A stretch of DNA of 64,000 nt from SSSZ01 sp036732025 (GCA_036732025.1 DAINDE010000006.1:1-64000), one strand, 5' to 3'; numbered from the stretch's first letter, positions 28,810 to 37,737 are shown. The notes: generated by a model not told the origin, from the letters alone. A program made the numbers and translations.

Positions 28810-29129
28810 GCGACACCACCAAGACCATCGATCTGGACGCTGTCGCCGCCGGCGCCAAACTGGCCGCCGACGTGCTCGATGCCCACGGCGTCCTCCTCAT
28901 CCCCGCCGGCACCGTACTGACCGATGCCGCCATCGACGGCCTGCGCCGGCGTGGCGTTGCCAGCGTCGCCGTCCAGGGGGATGCGGTCGTCCCCACCGAG
29001 GATCCGGCGCTGCGCCGGGATCGCGTCGTCGCCAGGCTTGACTACATTTTCCGCGCCGCCGGCGAAAACGAGGCCATGCGGGAACTGCAGGGCCAGGTGA
29101 CGGCCTATCGCCTGGGGAGGGAAGCGTGA
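28806..29129 (+). CDS. Small protein with the HD-GYP/HDOD-associated 'PGM-LA-D' type domain
   Basis: This 107-residue soluble protein resembles the 102-residue protein at 55974-56282. Shared features are an Ala/Gly-rich strand followed by AAxVxDAxGxxLxPAGxVLxxAxIxGLxRR and a helical C-terminus with a conserved FRRAG/FRAAGEN segment. It also resembles the C-terminal stretch of the REC-HD-GYP protein at 32025. No function is established; in both copies it is overlapped by an HDOD gene, which suggests a shared complex. It overlaps the PAS remnant stop by ATGA at its start and the HDOD gene by GTGA at its end, so it sits inside an operon. Confidence 0.75.
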   Translation: MSDTTKTIDLDAVAAGAKLAADVLDAHGVLLIPAGTVLTDAAIDGLRRRGVASVAVQGDAVVPTEDPALRRDRVVARLDYIFRAAGENEAMRELQGQVTAYRLGREA

Positions 29130-29986
29130 CCGCCACTGACCTGCCCGCCATGCCCCTGGACGCCGACGCTGCCATCCGCGGCATCGCCGGCCTGCCCTCC
29201 CTGCCGGCCACGGTCCTGGAAATCCTCCAGTGCCTCAACGACGACGACATCGACACCGACACCCTGGCCCACAAGATCGCCGCCGACCAGGCTCTGGTCG
29301 CCCGCATGCTGCGGGTCGCCAATTCGCCGTTCTACGGCCTGCGGGGGCGGGTCAACTCGATCCAGGACGCCATCGTCGTCCTCGGGCTGCGCAGCGTGCG
29401 CATGCTGGCGTCGGCGGCGGCCGTCGCCCATGCCCTCAAGCGGCTGTCCACGCCGGAATTCTCCTATGCGAGTTTTCTGCGCCACAGCGTCGCCACTGCC
29501 TTGGGGGCCCGGCTGCTCGCCAAGCGCTGCCGCCAGCACGAGGAGATCGCCTTCCTCGCCGGACTGCTCCACGACATCGGCCGCCTGGCCCTGGCCAGTT
29601 GCTTCCCGGCTCACTTCGCCGCCGTGCGCCGCTACCGGGATCAGACCGACTGTCAGTTGCTCGATGCCGAGCGCCTGGTCCTCGGCCTCGACCATGCCCG
29701 GCTCGGGCACCTCCTGGCCGAGCACTGGGGGTTCCCGCCGGCCCTGTGCGAGGCCATCGGCAGCCACCACGGCTGCGAGGACGAAGCCCTGACCCTTGGT
29801 AACCTCGTCCAGGTCGCCGATGCCATCGTCCATGCCCTCGACCTGGCAGAAGACGACACCGAGATGGCGCCGCGCATCGCCCCCTGTTGCTGGAGCAACG
29901 TCGGCCTCGCCTGGCACGACAGCCAGGCGTTGTTCCAGGAAATCGAGCGGCAGTTCGCCGACCTCGGCGATCTGCTCGCCGGCTGA
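29126..29986 (+). CDS. HDOD domain signalling protein
   Basis: This 286-residue protein is almost entirely an HDOD domain (residues about 20-265): LPSLPATVLEILQCLNDDDIDTDTLAHKIAADQALVARMLRVANSPFYG, FLAGLLHDIGRLAL and the C-terminal helical half with SHHG. HDOD domains are related to HD hydrolases but usually lack catalysis; they are associated with signalling, chemotaxis and stress. The start is GTG at 29126, overlapping the previous stop (GTGA), with GGGGAGGGAA as ribosome site. The gene is followed after 18 bases by the haemerythrin-PAS kinase, so it probably shares the operon. Confidence 0.9.
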   Translation: MTATDLPAMPLDADAAIRGIAGLPSLPATVLEILQCLNDDDIDTDTLAHKIAADQALVARMLRVANSPFYGLRGRVNSIQDAIVVLGLRSVRMLASAAAVAHALKRLSTPEFSYASFLRHSVATALGARLLAKRCRQHEEIAFLAGLLHDIGRLALASCFPAHFAAVRRYRDQTDCQLLDAERLVLGLDHARLGHLLAEHWGFPPALCEAIGSHHGCEDEALTLGNLVQVADAIVHALDLAEDDTEMAPRIAPCCWSNVGLAWHDSQALFQEIERQFADLGDLLAG

Positions 29987-30004
29987 CGGGAAAAGGGGCG
30001 AGCG

Positions 30005-32014
30005 ATGGAACCCTTCGTCTGGACCGACCGCTTCCTCACCGGCGAACCGGTGGTGGACGAGGAGCATCAGGAACTGGTTCGCACCATCAACCGGGTCGCC
30101 AGCCTGGAGGCATCGCCGGAAGCCCCGGCGGAAGTCCGCAGGATTCTCGACTATCTGGTGCGCTACGCGGTGAACCATTTCGCCCACGAAGAGGAGCTGA
30201 TGGCCAGCGCCCATTGCGATCCGCGCCATGTGCAACTGCACCGCTCGGTGCATGTGGATTTCGCCAAGCAGGTGGTCGCCATGCGCAAGGTCAGCACCGG
30301 CGAACAGGATACCGAGCAGCTCCTGCGCTTTCTCTCCAACTGGCTGGCCTACCATATCCTGGGCATGGACCAGACGATGACGCGGCAGGTCCATAACATC
30401 CGCCGGGGCATGACCCCGGAGGCGGCCTACGAGCTGGAGCGGGAAACCCAGGCCGACCCGGCGACGGCGAGTCTCCTGGACGCCCTCAATTCCCTCTACC
30501 GCGTCGTCGTCTCCCGCAACACCGCCCTGCTCGACCTCAATGCCGATCTGGAGAAGGCCGTCGCCGAGCGCACCGAGGCGCTCACCCAGGCCAACACCGA
30601 GCTGCTGTCGGAGCAGCACGAGCTGAAGGCCGCCCTGGCCAAGGTGCAGGAGACCCAGGATCGGCTGCTGGACTCGGAGCGTCGGCGGGCGGAAGAGGCC
30701 GAGCGCCACATGCAGCAACTGCTGGCGCAAATCGTCGACGGCGATCCGGTTCCCACCCTGGTCATCAACGCCGAGCACCGGGTGACCCACTGGAACAAGG
30801 CATGCGCCAACGTCACCGGTGTCCCGGCCTCGGCGGTGATCGGCAGCAACCGCCAGTGGTCGGCCTTCTACCCCAACGAAAGACCGCTCCTCGCCGACCT
30901 GGTGGTGGATGGCCGGATGGAGGAAATGGCGGCGCTCTATGCCGGGAAGTACCGTGCTTCCACGGTCATCGCCGACGCCTACGAGGCGGAGGATTTCTTC
31001 CCCCACTTCGGCGAGGGCGGCCGCTGGCTGTATTTCACCGCCGCTCCCTTGCGCAACCGGGAGGGACGGATCATCGGCGCCATCGAAACCCTGCAGGACG
31101 TCACCGAGCGCCACCGGGCCGAGGAAAGCCTGCGCGACTATCAGGCCCACCTGGAAGAGCTGGTGGCCCAGCGGACCCGGCAGTTGTCCGAGACCAAGGA
31201 GCAACTGGTCCAGTCCGAGAAGCTCGCTTCCATCGGCCAGCTTGCCGCCGGCGTCGCCCACGAGATCAACAATCCCATCGGCTACGTCTACTCCAACATC
31301 GGCGCCCTGGAAAAATACCTGGCGGACCTCTTCGCCATGCTCGAGGCCTACGAAGCCGGCGAGGCCGCCATCGGCGATGCCGAGGCCAGGGCGCGGCTCG
31401 CCGGGCTGCGCCAGAAGCTGGACCTGGCCTACCTGAAGGAAGACATCCCGGTGTTGGTGCGGGAGTCCAAGGAAGGCATCACCCGGGTGAAGAAGATCGT
31501 CCAGGATCTCAAGGATTTCTCCCGGGTCGACACCACCCGCGAGTGGCAGCTGGCCGATCTCCATCAGGGCATCGATTCCACCATCAACATCGTCGCCAAC
31601 GAGGTCAAGTACAAGGCCGACGTCGTCAAGGAGTACGGCGATCTCCCCAAGGTCGAATGCGTGGCATCCCAGCTCAACCAGGTATTCATGAACCTCCTGG
31701 TGAACGCCGCCCACGCCATGGGGGCCGAACGGGGGCGCATCACCATCCGCACCGGCGTCAGCGGCGACGACGTCTGGCTGGAATTCGCCGACAACGGCTC
31801 CGGCATGCCCGCCGAGGTTCAGGCCAAGGTTTTCGACCCTTTCTTCACCACCAAGCCCGTGGGCAAGGGGACCGGCCTCGGGCTGTCGCTGGCCTACGGC
31901 ATCATCCAGGACCACCGGGGCCGCATCGAACTGGAAAGCGAAGTCGGCAAGGGCACCACCTTCCGCATCACCCTCCCCGTCCGTCAATCCACCCCCGCCC
32001 AGGCGGCAGCCTAG
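30005..32014 (+). CDS. Haemerythrin-PAS sensor histidine kinase
   Basis: Of 669 residues, about 1-130 form a haemerythrin domain with diiron ligands His21, His58, Glu62, His75, His79, His117 and Asp122, all present. A coiled coil (about 165-235), a PAS domain (about 238-370) and a second coiled coil follow. The kinase has an H box VAHEINNPIG (His419) and ATPase boxes ending DNGSGMP, FDPFFTTKPVGKGTGLGLSLAYGI. Oxygen or NO binding to the diiron site should control autophosphorylation, though direct proof is absent. The neighbouring REC-HD-GYP gene starts 10 bases after its stop and is the obvious phosphate acceptor. It is closely similar to the REC-histidine kinase at 33903, which lacks the haemerythrin part. 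Confidence 0.93.
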   Translation: MEPFVWTDRFLTGEPVVDEEHQELVRTINRVASLEASPEAPAEVRRILDYLVRYAVNHFAHEEELMASAHCDPRHVQLHRSVHVDFAKQVVAMRKVSTGEQDTEQLLRFLSNWLAYHILGMDQTMTRQVHNIRRGMTPEAAYELERETQADPATASLLDALNSLYRVVVSRNTALLDLNADLEKAVAERTEALTQANTELLSEQHELKAALAKVQETQDRLLDSERRRAEEAERHMQQLLAQIVDGDPVPTLVINAEHRVTHWNKACANVTGVPASAVIGSNRQWSAFYPNERPLLADLVVDGRMEEMAALYAGKYRASTVIADAYEAEDFFPHFGEGGRWLYFTAAPLRNREGRIIGAIETLQDVTERHRAEESLRDYQAHLEELVAQRTRQLSETKEQLVQSEKLASIGQLAAGVAHEINNPIGYVYSNIGALEKYLADLFAMLEAYEAGEAAIGDAEARARLAGLRQKLDLAYLKEDIPVLVRESKEGITRVKKIVQDLKDFSRVDTTREWQLADLHQGIDSTINIVANEVKYKADVVKEYGDLPKVECVASQLNQVFMNLLVNAAHAMGAERGRITIRTGVSGDDVWLEFADNGSGMPAEVQAKVFDPFFTTKPVGKGTGLGLSLAYGIIQDHRGRIELESEVGKGTTFRITLPVRQSTPAQAAA

Positions 32015-32024
32015 GCCCGCAGCC

Positions 32025-33341
32025 ATGAATACCAGCGCCGAAATCCTGCCCGATCCCGCCGCCAGTCCGCCCTGGCGCCTGCTTTGCGTCGACGACGAGC
32101 CCAACATCCTTTCCGCCCTGCGTCGCCTCTTCCGCCACGACGGTTACCAGGTCACGGTGGCCAACAGCGGCGCCGAGGGCCTGCAGGTACTGGCCAGCCA
32201 GGAAATCGACCTGGTCATCTCCGACATGCGCATGCCGGAAATGGACGGCGCCCAGTTCCTGAACCAGGTGCGCCAGGGTTGGCCGGATACCATGCGCATC
32301 CTCCTGACCGGCTATGCCGACATCACCTCGACCATCGAGGCCATCAACAAGGGGGAAATCTTCCGCTACGTCTCCAAACCCTGGGACGACCAGGAAATGC
32401 TCGCCACCGTGCGCCAGGCCCTGCAGCTCAAGGCGCTGGCGCGGGAGAAAACCCGCCTGGAGGCGCTCACCCAGCAGCAGAACGAGGAACTCAAGGATCT
32501 CAACGCCAACCTGGAATTGAAGGTCATGGAGCGCACGGTGGAGCTGCGCAAGGCCCACGACAAGCTCAAGACCAGCTTCCTGACCTCGATCAAGGTCTTC
32601 GCCAATCTCATCGAGTTGCGCGAAGGGGCGCTGGCCGGCCATTCCCGCCGCGTCGCCGATGTCGCCCGCAAGCTGGGCAGCCGCCTGGGCGTGGAGGGAG
32701 CCGCCCTGCAGGACATCTTCCTCGCCGGCCTGCTCCACGACGTGGGCAAGATCGGCCTCAAGGACGAGATTCTCGCCAAGCCCGTGACCCAGATGACCGG
32801 CGACGAACTCGGCCAGTACCGCAAACACGCGGCCAAGGGCGAGCAGTCCCTGATGGCCCTGGAGGAGTTGCGCGGCGCCGCCCGCCTCGTGCGCGCCCAC
32901 CACGAGCGCTTCGACGGCACCGGCTTCCCGGACGGCCTGGCCGGAGAAGCCATTCCCCTGGGCGCCCGCATCCTGGCCCTGGCCAACGACTACGACGGCC
33001 TGCAGATCGGCATCATCTCGCCACGCCGGCTGTACCCTGACGACGCCGCCAAGCTGATCGTCGAAAGCAGCGGCAAGCGCTACGATCCCCGCGTCGTCGA
33101 GGCTTTCCGCCAATGGCGCAGCGGCGTGGAGGAACCCCAGGGCGAGCCCGAGGTCGCGCTGGGCGGGCTCAAGCCCGGAATGATCCTGGCCCGCGACCTG
33201 GTCAGCCGCGACGGCGTCCTACTCCTGGCCGCCGACCATGTGCTCGACGACATGCTCATCCGGCAGATCCGCGAATACGCCGCCACGGAAGGTCTGCACC
33301 AATTGACCCTTGCCGTGCGCACCGAACGGAGAAATCAATGA
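32025..33341 (+). CDS. REC-HD-GYP c-di-GMP phosphodiesterase response regulator
   Basis: This 438-residue protein starts with a REC domain (about 17-135; Asp67 in ISDMRMPEMDG; RILLTGYADITSTIEAINKGEIFRYVSKPW, the KPW-type receiver). A coiled coil (137-180) and an HD-GYP domain follow: LLHDVGKIGL (His238, Asp239) and HHERFDGTGFPDGL at 292-304. The GYP triad reads GFP, a common functional variant. It should hydrolyse c-di-GMP when phosphorylated by the adjacent haemerythrin kinase. The C-terminal part (about 379-425) repeats the PGM-LA-D domain seen in the small proteins at 28806 and 55974. The last four bases overlap the next REC gene (ATGA). Confidence 0.93.
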   Translation: MNTSAEILPDPAASPPWRLLCVDDEPNILSALRRLFRHDGYQVTVANSGAEGLQVLASQEIDLVISDMRMPEMDGAQFLNQVRQGWPDTMRILLTGYADITSTIEAINKGEIFRYVSKPWDDQEMLATVRQALQLKALAREKTRLEALTQQQNEELKDLNANLELKVMERTVELRKAHDKLKTSFLTSIKVFANLIELREGALAGHSRRVADVARKLGSRLGVEGAALQDIFLAGLLHDVGKIGLKDEILAKPVTQMTGDELGQYRKHAAKGEQSLMALEELRGAARLVRAHHERFDGTGFPDGLAGEAIPLGARILALANDYDGLQIGIISPRRLYPDDAAKLIVESSGKRYDPRVVEAFRQWRSGVEEPQGEPEVALGGLKPGMILARDLVSRDGVLLLAADHVLDDMLIRQIREYAATEGLHQLTLAVRTERRNQ

Positions 33342-33874
33342 AACGACTCCTTTTCGTCGATGACGAAATCAGCCTGCTCAACGCGCTCCGCCGCTCCATC
33401 GCCCGCGCCTTCCAGGGCGAGCAGGTGAGCATCGAGCTCTTCGACAACCCGCTGAAGGCGCTGGAAAGGGCGGCCGAGCAGCACTTCGACCTGGTGCTGT
33501 CGGACTACCGCATGCCTCAGATGGACGGCATCGCCTTTCTCAAGCGTTTTCGCGAGCTGCAACCCGACGCCGCCCGGCTGATCCTCTCCGCCAGCACCGA
33601 CTTCGACATCCTGGTGAATGCCATCAACGAAGCCGAGGTCGAGCGCTACGTCGTCAAGCCCTGGTCCGACGAGGAACTGGCGGGCTATATCCGCACCGCC
33701 CTGCAGCGGGCGGAACAACGCCAGGAGGACAAGCGCCTGGCCGACGAGATGCGCCTGCAGCAAGGCGAGCTCTCCGCCGAGGAACTGGAACTGCGCCGGC
33801 TGGAGGCCGAGGAGCCGGGCATCACCCAGGTCCACTGGGGACCGGACGGTTCCGTCATCATCGACGACGAATAG
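33338..33874 (+). CDS. Response regulator receiver protein with C-terminal extension
   Basis: This 178-residue protein is a REC domain (1-125; Asp56 in LSDYRMPQMDG; conserved DD at 8-9; VVKPWSDEEL). It is followed by a charged helical region (AEQRQEDKRLADEMRLQQGELSAEEL) and a beta-rich tail (ITQVHWGPDGSVIIDDE) with no output domain I can name. Single-domain regulators of this kind relay phosphate or dock to partners. It is linked to the HD-GYP gene by an ATGA overlap and closes the plus-strand operon; the facing kinase gene lies 28 bases away. Confidence 0.87.
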   Translation: MKRLLFVDDEISLLNALRRSIARAFQGEQVSIELFDNPLKALERAAEQHFDLVLSDYRMPQMDGIAFLKRFRELQPDAARLILSASTDFDILVNAINEAEVERYVVKPWSDEELAGYIRTALQRAEQRQEDKRLADEMRLQQGELSAEELELRRLEAEEPGITQVHWGPDGSVIIDDE

Positions 33875-33902
33875 CGGCGGTTACGCCGGCTGAAGCCCGC
33901 TC

Positions 33903-35195
33903 CTATGCCAGCGGCGCCTGGGTGCGGGGAAGCACCACCCGGAACGTGGTGCCCACCCCCACTTCGCTTTCCACCTCGATCCGCCCGCCGTGGCGATGCA
34001 CGATGCCGTGGGAGACCGAAAGTCCCAGGCCCGTACCGACGCCCACGGGTTTGGTGGTGAAGAAGGGGTCGAAGATGCGTTTGAGGTTGTCCGCCGGGAT
34101 GCCGCAGCCGTTGTCGGCGATTTCCACCCAGACCGCGTCGGCGTCATGGCGGGTGCGCACGGTGATCGTTCCCCGCCCCCGGGCCGGATCGACGGCATGG
34201 GCGGCGTTCACCAGCATGTTGAGGAACACCTGGCTGAGCTGGGAGGGCATGCAGTCGATCTCGGGCACCTGGCCGTAATCCTTTTCCACGTCGGCCTTGT
34301 ACTTGATCTCGTTGAAGACGATGGTGAGGGCCGACTCGATACAGCGCTCGACGCTGCCGCGCTCCCAGTTGCGGGTGGTGTCGGTGCGGGCGAAGTTCTT
34401 CAGGTCCTGGATGATGTCGCGAACCCGCACCAGGCCGCTCTGGGATTCCTCCAGCAGGCTCTTGACGTCGCCCACCACGTAGCCGAAGTCGATCTCTTCC
34501 TTGAACTTGCGGATGGCCTGGGCGGTGGCGGCGGGCAACAACGGTTCCGCCTCTTCATAGCGGTGCAGGAGATTCAGGAAGTCTTCCACGTAGCTGCGCA
34601 GGGAACCCAGGTTGGAATTGACGAAGCCGATGGGGTTGTTGATCTCGTGGGCCACCCCCGCCGCCAGTTGGCCGATGGAGGCCAGCCGCTCCGACTGGAC
34701 GAGCTTGTCCTGGGTTTCGCTCAACTGCATGTTGGCCGCTTCCAGGCGCAGGGTACGGTCGGCCACCGCCTGTTCCAGGGCGACGCTCTGTTGCGCCAGG
34801 GAATCCTGGAATTTCTTGAGCTTCAGGAGGTTGCGCACGCGGATGAGGAGTTCCGCCTTGTGCACGGGCTTGGTGATGAACTCCTCGGCGCCGTTTTCCA
34901 GGGCCCGCAGGCGGGATTCCTGGTCGGTCAGGGCGGTGACCATCACCACCGGGATGTTGCGGGTGCGCTCGTCGCCCTTCAGGCGCTGCACGACCTCGAA
35001 GCCATCCATGCCCGGCATCATGACGTCCAGGAGAATGAGGTCCGGCGGTTCCGTCTCCACCATCAGCAGCGCATCTTCGCCACAGGTCGCTTCCTGCGTG
35101 CGGTAGCCGGCGTTGCGCAGGTGCGTGGTCAATAGCAGGACGTTGGGCCGCGTATCGTCGACGACCAGGATGGTGCTGGTGGCAGCTTCGGGCAA
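33903..35195 (-). CDS. REC-histidine kinase hybrid
   Basis: This 430-residue protein runs from a REC domain (about 7-120; Asp57 in LLDVMMPGMDG) through a coiled coil (about 125-170) into a histidine kinase with H box VAHEINNPIG (His183) and ATPase motifs DNGCGIP and FDPFFTTKPVGVGTGLGLSVSHGI. The start is taken as TTG at 35195, because GGAGGAA (minus strand, 35207-35201) lies five bases upstream and the longer frame would code into the neighbouring permease gene. It resembles the haemerythrin kinase at 30005 in its kinase core (same KYKADV-K-YG and LVNAAHA blocks), so the two are paralogues. It faces the REC gene tail to tail. Confidence 0.9.
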   Translation of the reverse strand: MPEAATSTILVVDDTRPNVLLLTTHLRNAGYRTQEATCGEDALLMVETEPPDLILLDVMMPGMDGFEVVQRLKGDERTRNIPVVMVTALTDQESRLRALENGAEEFITKPVHKAELLIRVRNLLKLKKFQDSLAQQSVALEQAVADRTLRLEAANMQLSETQDKLVQSERLASIGQLAAGVAHEINNPIGFVNSNLGSLRSYVEDFLNLLHRYEEAEPLLPAATAQAIRKFKEEIDFGYVVGDVKSLLEESQSGLVRVRDIIQDLKNFARTDTTRNWERGSVERCIESALTIVFNEIKYKADVEKDYGQVPEIDCMPSQLSQVFLNMLVNAAHAVDPARGRGTITVRTRHDADAVWVEIADNGCGIPADNLKRIFDPFFTTKPVGVGTGLGLSVSHGIVHRHGGRIEVESEVGVGTTFRVVLPRTQAPLA

Positions 35196-35200
35196 ATCGG

Positions 35201-35207
35201 TTCCTCC
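35201..35207 (-). promoter_or_regulatory. Ribosome binding site that fixes a TTG start
   Basis: GGAGGAA on the minus strand, five bases before TTG at 35195, is the only ribosome site near the N-terminus of the REC-histidine kinase. There is no ATG or GTG in a suitable place, so translation should begin at TTG. Confidence 0.7.
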
Positions 35208-35247
35208 CACGATTTGGGGGAATTGTAGCCGCTGCGGGCGCCTTGGG

Positions 35248-37737
35248 CTATCCGCCGTAGGCTCGCAGCAGGCCGACGGCGGGCAGGCGCAGCAGCCGCG
35301 CCATGCCCGCCCACCCCGCCGCGACGGCAAGGGCAGCGGCACCGGCGGAGGCCAGGGGCAGCAATCCGACGGTGACGGGTATGTCCAGTTGGAACACCTG
35401 CTGCGCAAGCACCCCTCCCACCAGGAGGGCCCCTCCCCCGGCGATCAGGCCGGCGATGGCGCCAATGGCCGCCAGTTCCGTCAGCAGGGCCTGCCGCAAC
35501 TGCCCCCGCCGGGCCCCCAGCGCCCGCAGCACCGCCAGTTCCCCCCGCCGCTCGGCGAGGGTCGCCGCCAGGGCCGCGTGCAGGACGATGGCGCCGGCGG
35601 CCAGGGTGAACAGGAAGATGAACTCGACGGCGCCGGCCACCTGATCCATGAGCGCCCGCAACTGCTTCAGGATGGCGGCGACGTCGATGACCGTGAGGTT
35701 GGGAAAGCGCGCCACCAGGGCGTTGGCGACATCCTGCCGGGCGGCCGGCAGGTGGAAGCTGGTGATGTAGCTGGCCGGGCTGCCGTCGATGGCCCCCGGC
35801 GGGGTGAGGACGAAGAAATTGACGCGCATGGAATCCCAGTCCAGCTTGCGCAGCCCCACCACCCGCCACCGGTGCTCCTTGCCGGCGATGGCGAAATCGA
35901 GCGTATCGCCCACCCGGATGCCGAGGGTACGGGCCAGCCCCTCCTCCACCGACGCCAGTCCCTGGCCGGCTTCCGCCGGTTCGAACCAGCGCCCGGCGAC
36001 AGTGCGGTTGCCGGGGGGCGCATCGGCCCGCCAGGAAAGGTTGAATTCGCGCTCCACCAGCCGTTGGGCCCGTTCGTCGTCGGGATAGTCGGCGGGCCCC
36101 GCCGGCCGCCCGCCAATGCGCACCAGGCGCCCCCGCACCATGGGCAGGATCTCGGCGGCGACGCCCGCCCCTTCCAGAAGCCTGGCCACCGGCTGTACCT
36201 GATCCGGCTGGATGTTGATGACAAAACGGTTGGGGGCATCGGGGGGCGTCGCCTTCTGCCAGGCTGCCAGCAATTCGTTGCGGGTCGCGGTCAGCAGCAA
36301 TAGGGCCATGACGCCCACCGCCAGGGCGGCGATCTGCAACGTACTCGTCCAGGCATGGCGCTCGAGGGTTGCCAGGCCCTGCCGCCAGCCGAAGCCGGCG
36401 CCGCCGCGGACCCGCCCGAGCAGGGCGACGGCGCCCCGGGCCAGTGCGACGAAGGCCACCGCCGCCCCGGAGAAGCCGGCGACGGCATAGGTGCCCAGGC
36501 GCGGGTCGCCGGCAGTCCACAGGATCAGCCCGGCGATGAGCAGCGCCCCCAGCCCGAAGCCGCCGAGAAAGGCGCCGCCGGGGGGGCCAAGTTCCCTGCG
36601 CAGAACCCGCAGGGTGGGCACGGCCCGCAGGCGCAACACCGGCGGCAGGGCGAAACCGAAGAGGAGGACCGCCGCCACGACGCAGCCCTGCGCCGCCGGC
36701 AGCAAGGAGGGCGGCGGCAGCGGCGCGGCGATGAGCCCGGCCAGCCAGCGGTGGAGGGCGAAATGGGCGGCATAGCCGAGACCGCAGCCGGCCAGGGCGG
36801 AAAGCGCGGCGAGAAAGACGAACAGGGCGCCGTGCAGGCGCAGCAGGTCCCCTTGCGAAGCCCCCAGGCAGCGCATGACGGCGCAGGCGTCCAGGTGCCG
36901 GTGCATGTAGCGGCGGGCCGCCAGGGCGACCGCCACGGCCGAGAGGACGACGGTGAGAAGGACGGCGAGGCCGAGAAAGCGCTGGGCGCGATCCAGGGCG
37001 CTGCGGATTTCGGGGCGGGCATTGCGGATGTCCTCAATCCGCTCCCCTCGCCCCAGGCGAGGTTCGAGCCAGCGGCGATAGGTCTCGACCGCCGTTCCCT
37101 CGCCAGCCACCAGCAGGCGGTAACTGACGCGGGACCCGACCTGCACCAGGCCGGTGGCCGGCAGATCGTCCAGATTCATGAGCAGGCGCGGTGCCACGCT
37201 GAAGAAATTGACCCCGCGGTCCGGCTCCTGGGTGAGGATGGCAGCAACCCGGAAGGTGGCCTGGCCGACAGCGACGGTGGCGCCCACCTGAAGCCCCAGG
37301 GCCGTGACCAGGCGCTCCTCCAGCCAGGCCTCCCCCGCCGGCGGCGCGCCGGTGACCGGCGCATCCGGCGCCCCGGCGGCGGGCGCCAGGCGCAGGTTGC
37401 CGCGCAGGGGATAGGCGGCGGTGACCGCCTTGATGTCGGCCAACTGGGCCTGCCCGCCTGCCAGGATCATGCTGGGGAAAACTTCCGTGCGGGCGGTGCG
37501 CAAGCCCTGGCCGGCCGCCGCATCGGCGTGGGAGGCCGGCCAGGGATGGTCGGAAACCAGCACCAGGTCGGCCCCGAGCAACTGGCGTGCCTCCCCTTCC
37601 AGGGCCTGGCGCACGCGGTCAGCGAAAAAGCCCACCGCCGTCACCGCCGCCACGGCCACCACCAGCGCCAGGGCCAGGAGGCGCAACTCCCCGGCGCGCA
37701 GTTCGCGCAGGAGGAAGCGCCAGGCCAGGCGGCTCAT
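35248..37737 (-). CDS. FtsX-like ABC transporter permease (YbbP type)
   Basis: This 829-residue membrane protein has the duplicated FtsX/MacB permease layout. There is an N-terminal helix, a large periplasmic domain (about 45-255), three helices around 258-370, a middle pair near 390-440, a helix near 460-485, a second periplasmic domain (about 490-690) and three C-terminal helices. ERRGELAVLRALGARRGQLRQALLTELAAIG near 735-765 is the typical cytoplasmic coupling region. It is close in length and layout to YbbP, which works with the ATPase YbbA, but no ATPase or TesA-like gene is adjacent. It overlaps the GGDEF-EAL gene by four bases (ATGA), so it is expressed with it. Substrate unknown. Confidence 0.87.
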   Translation of the reverse strand: MSRLAWRFLLRELRAGELRLLALALVVAVAAVTAVGFFADRVRQALEGEARQLLGADLVLVSDHPWPASHADAAAGQGLRTARTEVFPSMILAGGQAQLADIKAVTAAYPLRGNLRLAPAAGAPDAPVTGAPPAGEAWLEERLVTALGLQVGATVAVGQATFRVAAILTQEPDRGVNFFSVAPRLLMNLDDLPATGLVQVGSRVSYRLLVAGEGTAVETYRRWLEPRLGRGERIEDIRNARPEIRSALDRAQRFLGLAVLLTVVLSAVAVALAARRYMHRHLDACAVMRCLGASQGDLLRLHGALFVFLAALSALAGCGLGYAAHFALHRWLAGLIAAPLPPPSLLPAAQGCVVAAVLLFGFALPPVLRLRAVPTLRVLRRELGPPGGAFLGGFGLGALLIAGLILWTAGDPRLGTYAVAGFSGAAVAFVALARGAVALLGRVRGGAGFGWRQGLATLERHAWTSTLQIAALAVGVMALLLLTATRNELLAAWQKATPPDAPNRFVINIQPDQVQPVARLLEGAGVAAEILPMVRGRLVRIGGRPAGPADYPDDERAQRLVEREFNLSWRADAPPGNRTVAGRWFEPAEAGQGLASVEEGLARTLGIRVGDTLDFAIAGKEHRWRVVGLRKLDWDSMRVNFFVLTPPGAIDGSPASYITSFHLPAARQDVANALVARFPNLTVIDVAAILKQLRALMDQVAGAVEFIFLFTLAAGAIVLHAALAATLAERRGELAVLRALGARRGQLRQALLTELAAIGAIAGLIAGGGALLVGGVLAQQVFQLDIPVTVGLLPLASAGAAALAVAAGWAGMARLLRLPAVGLLRAYGG

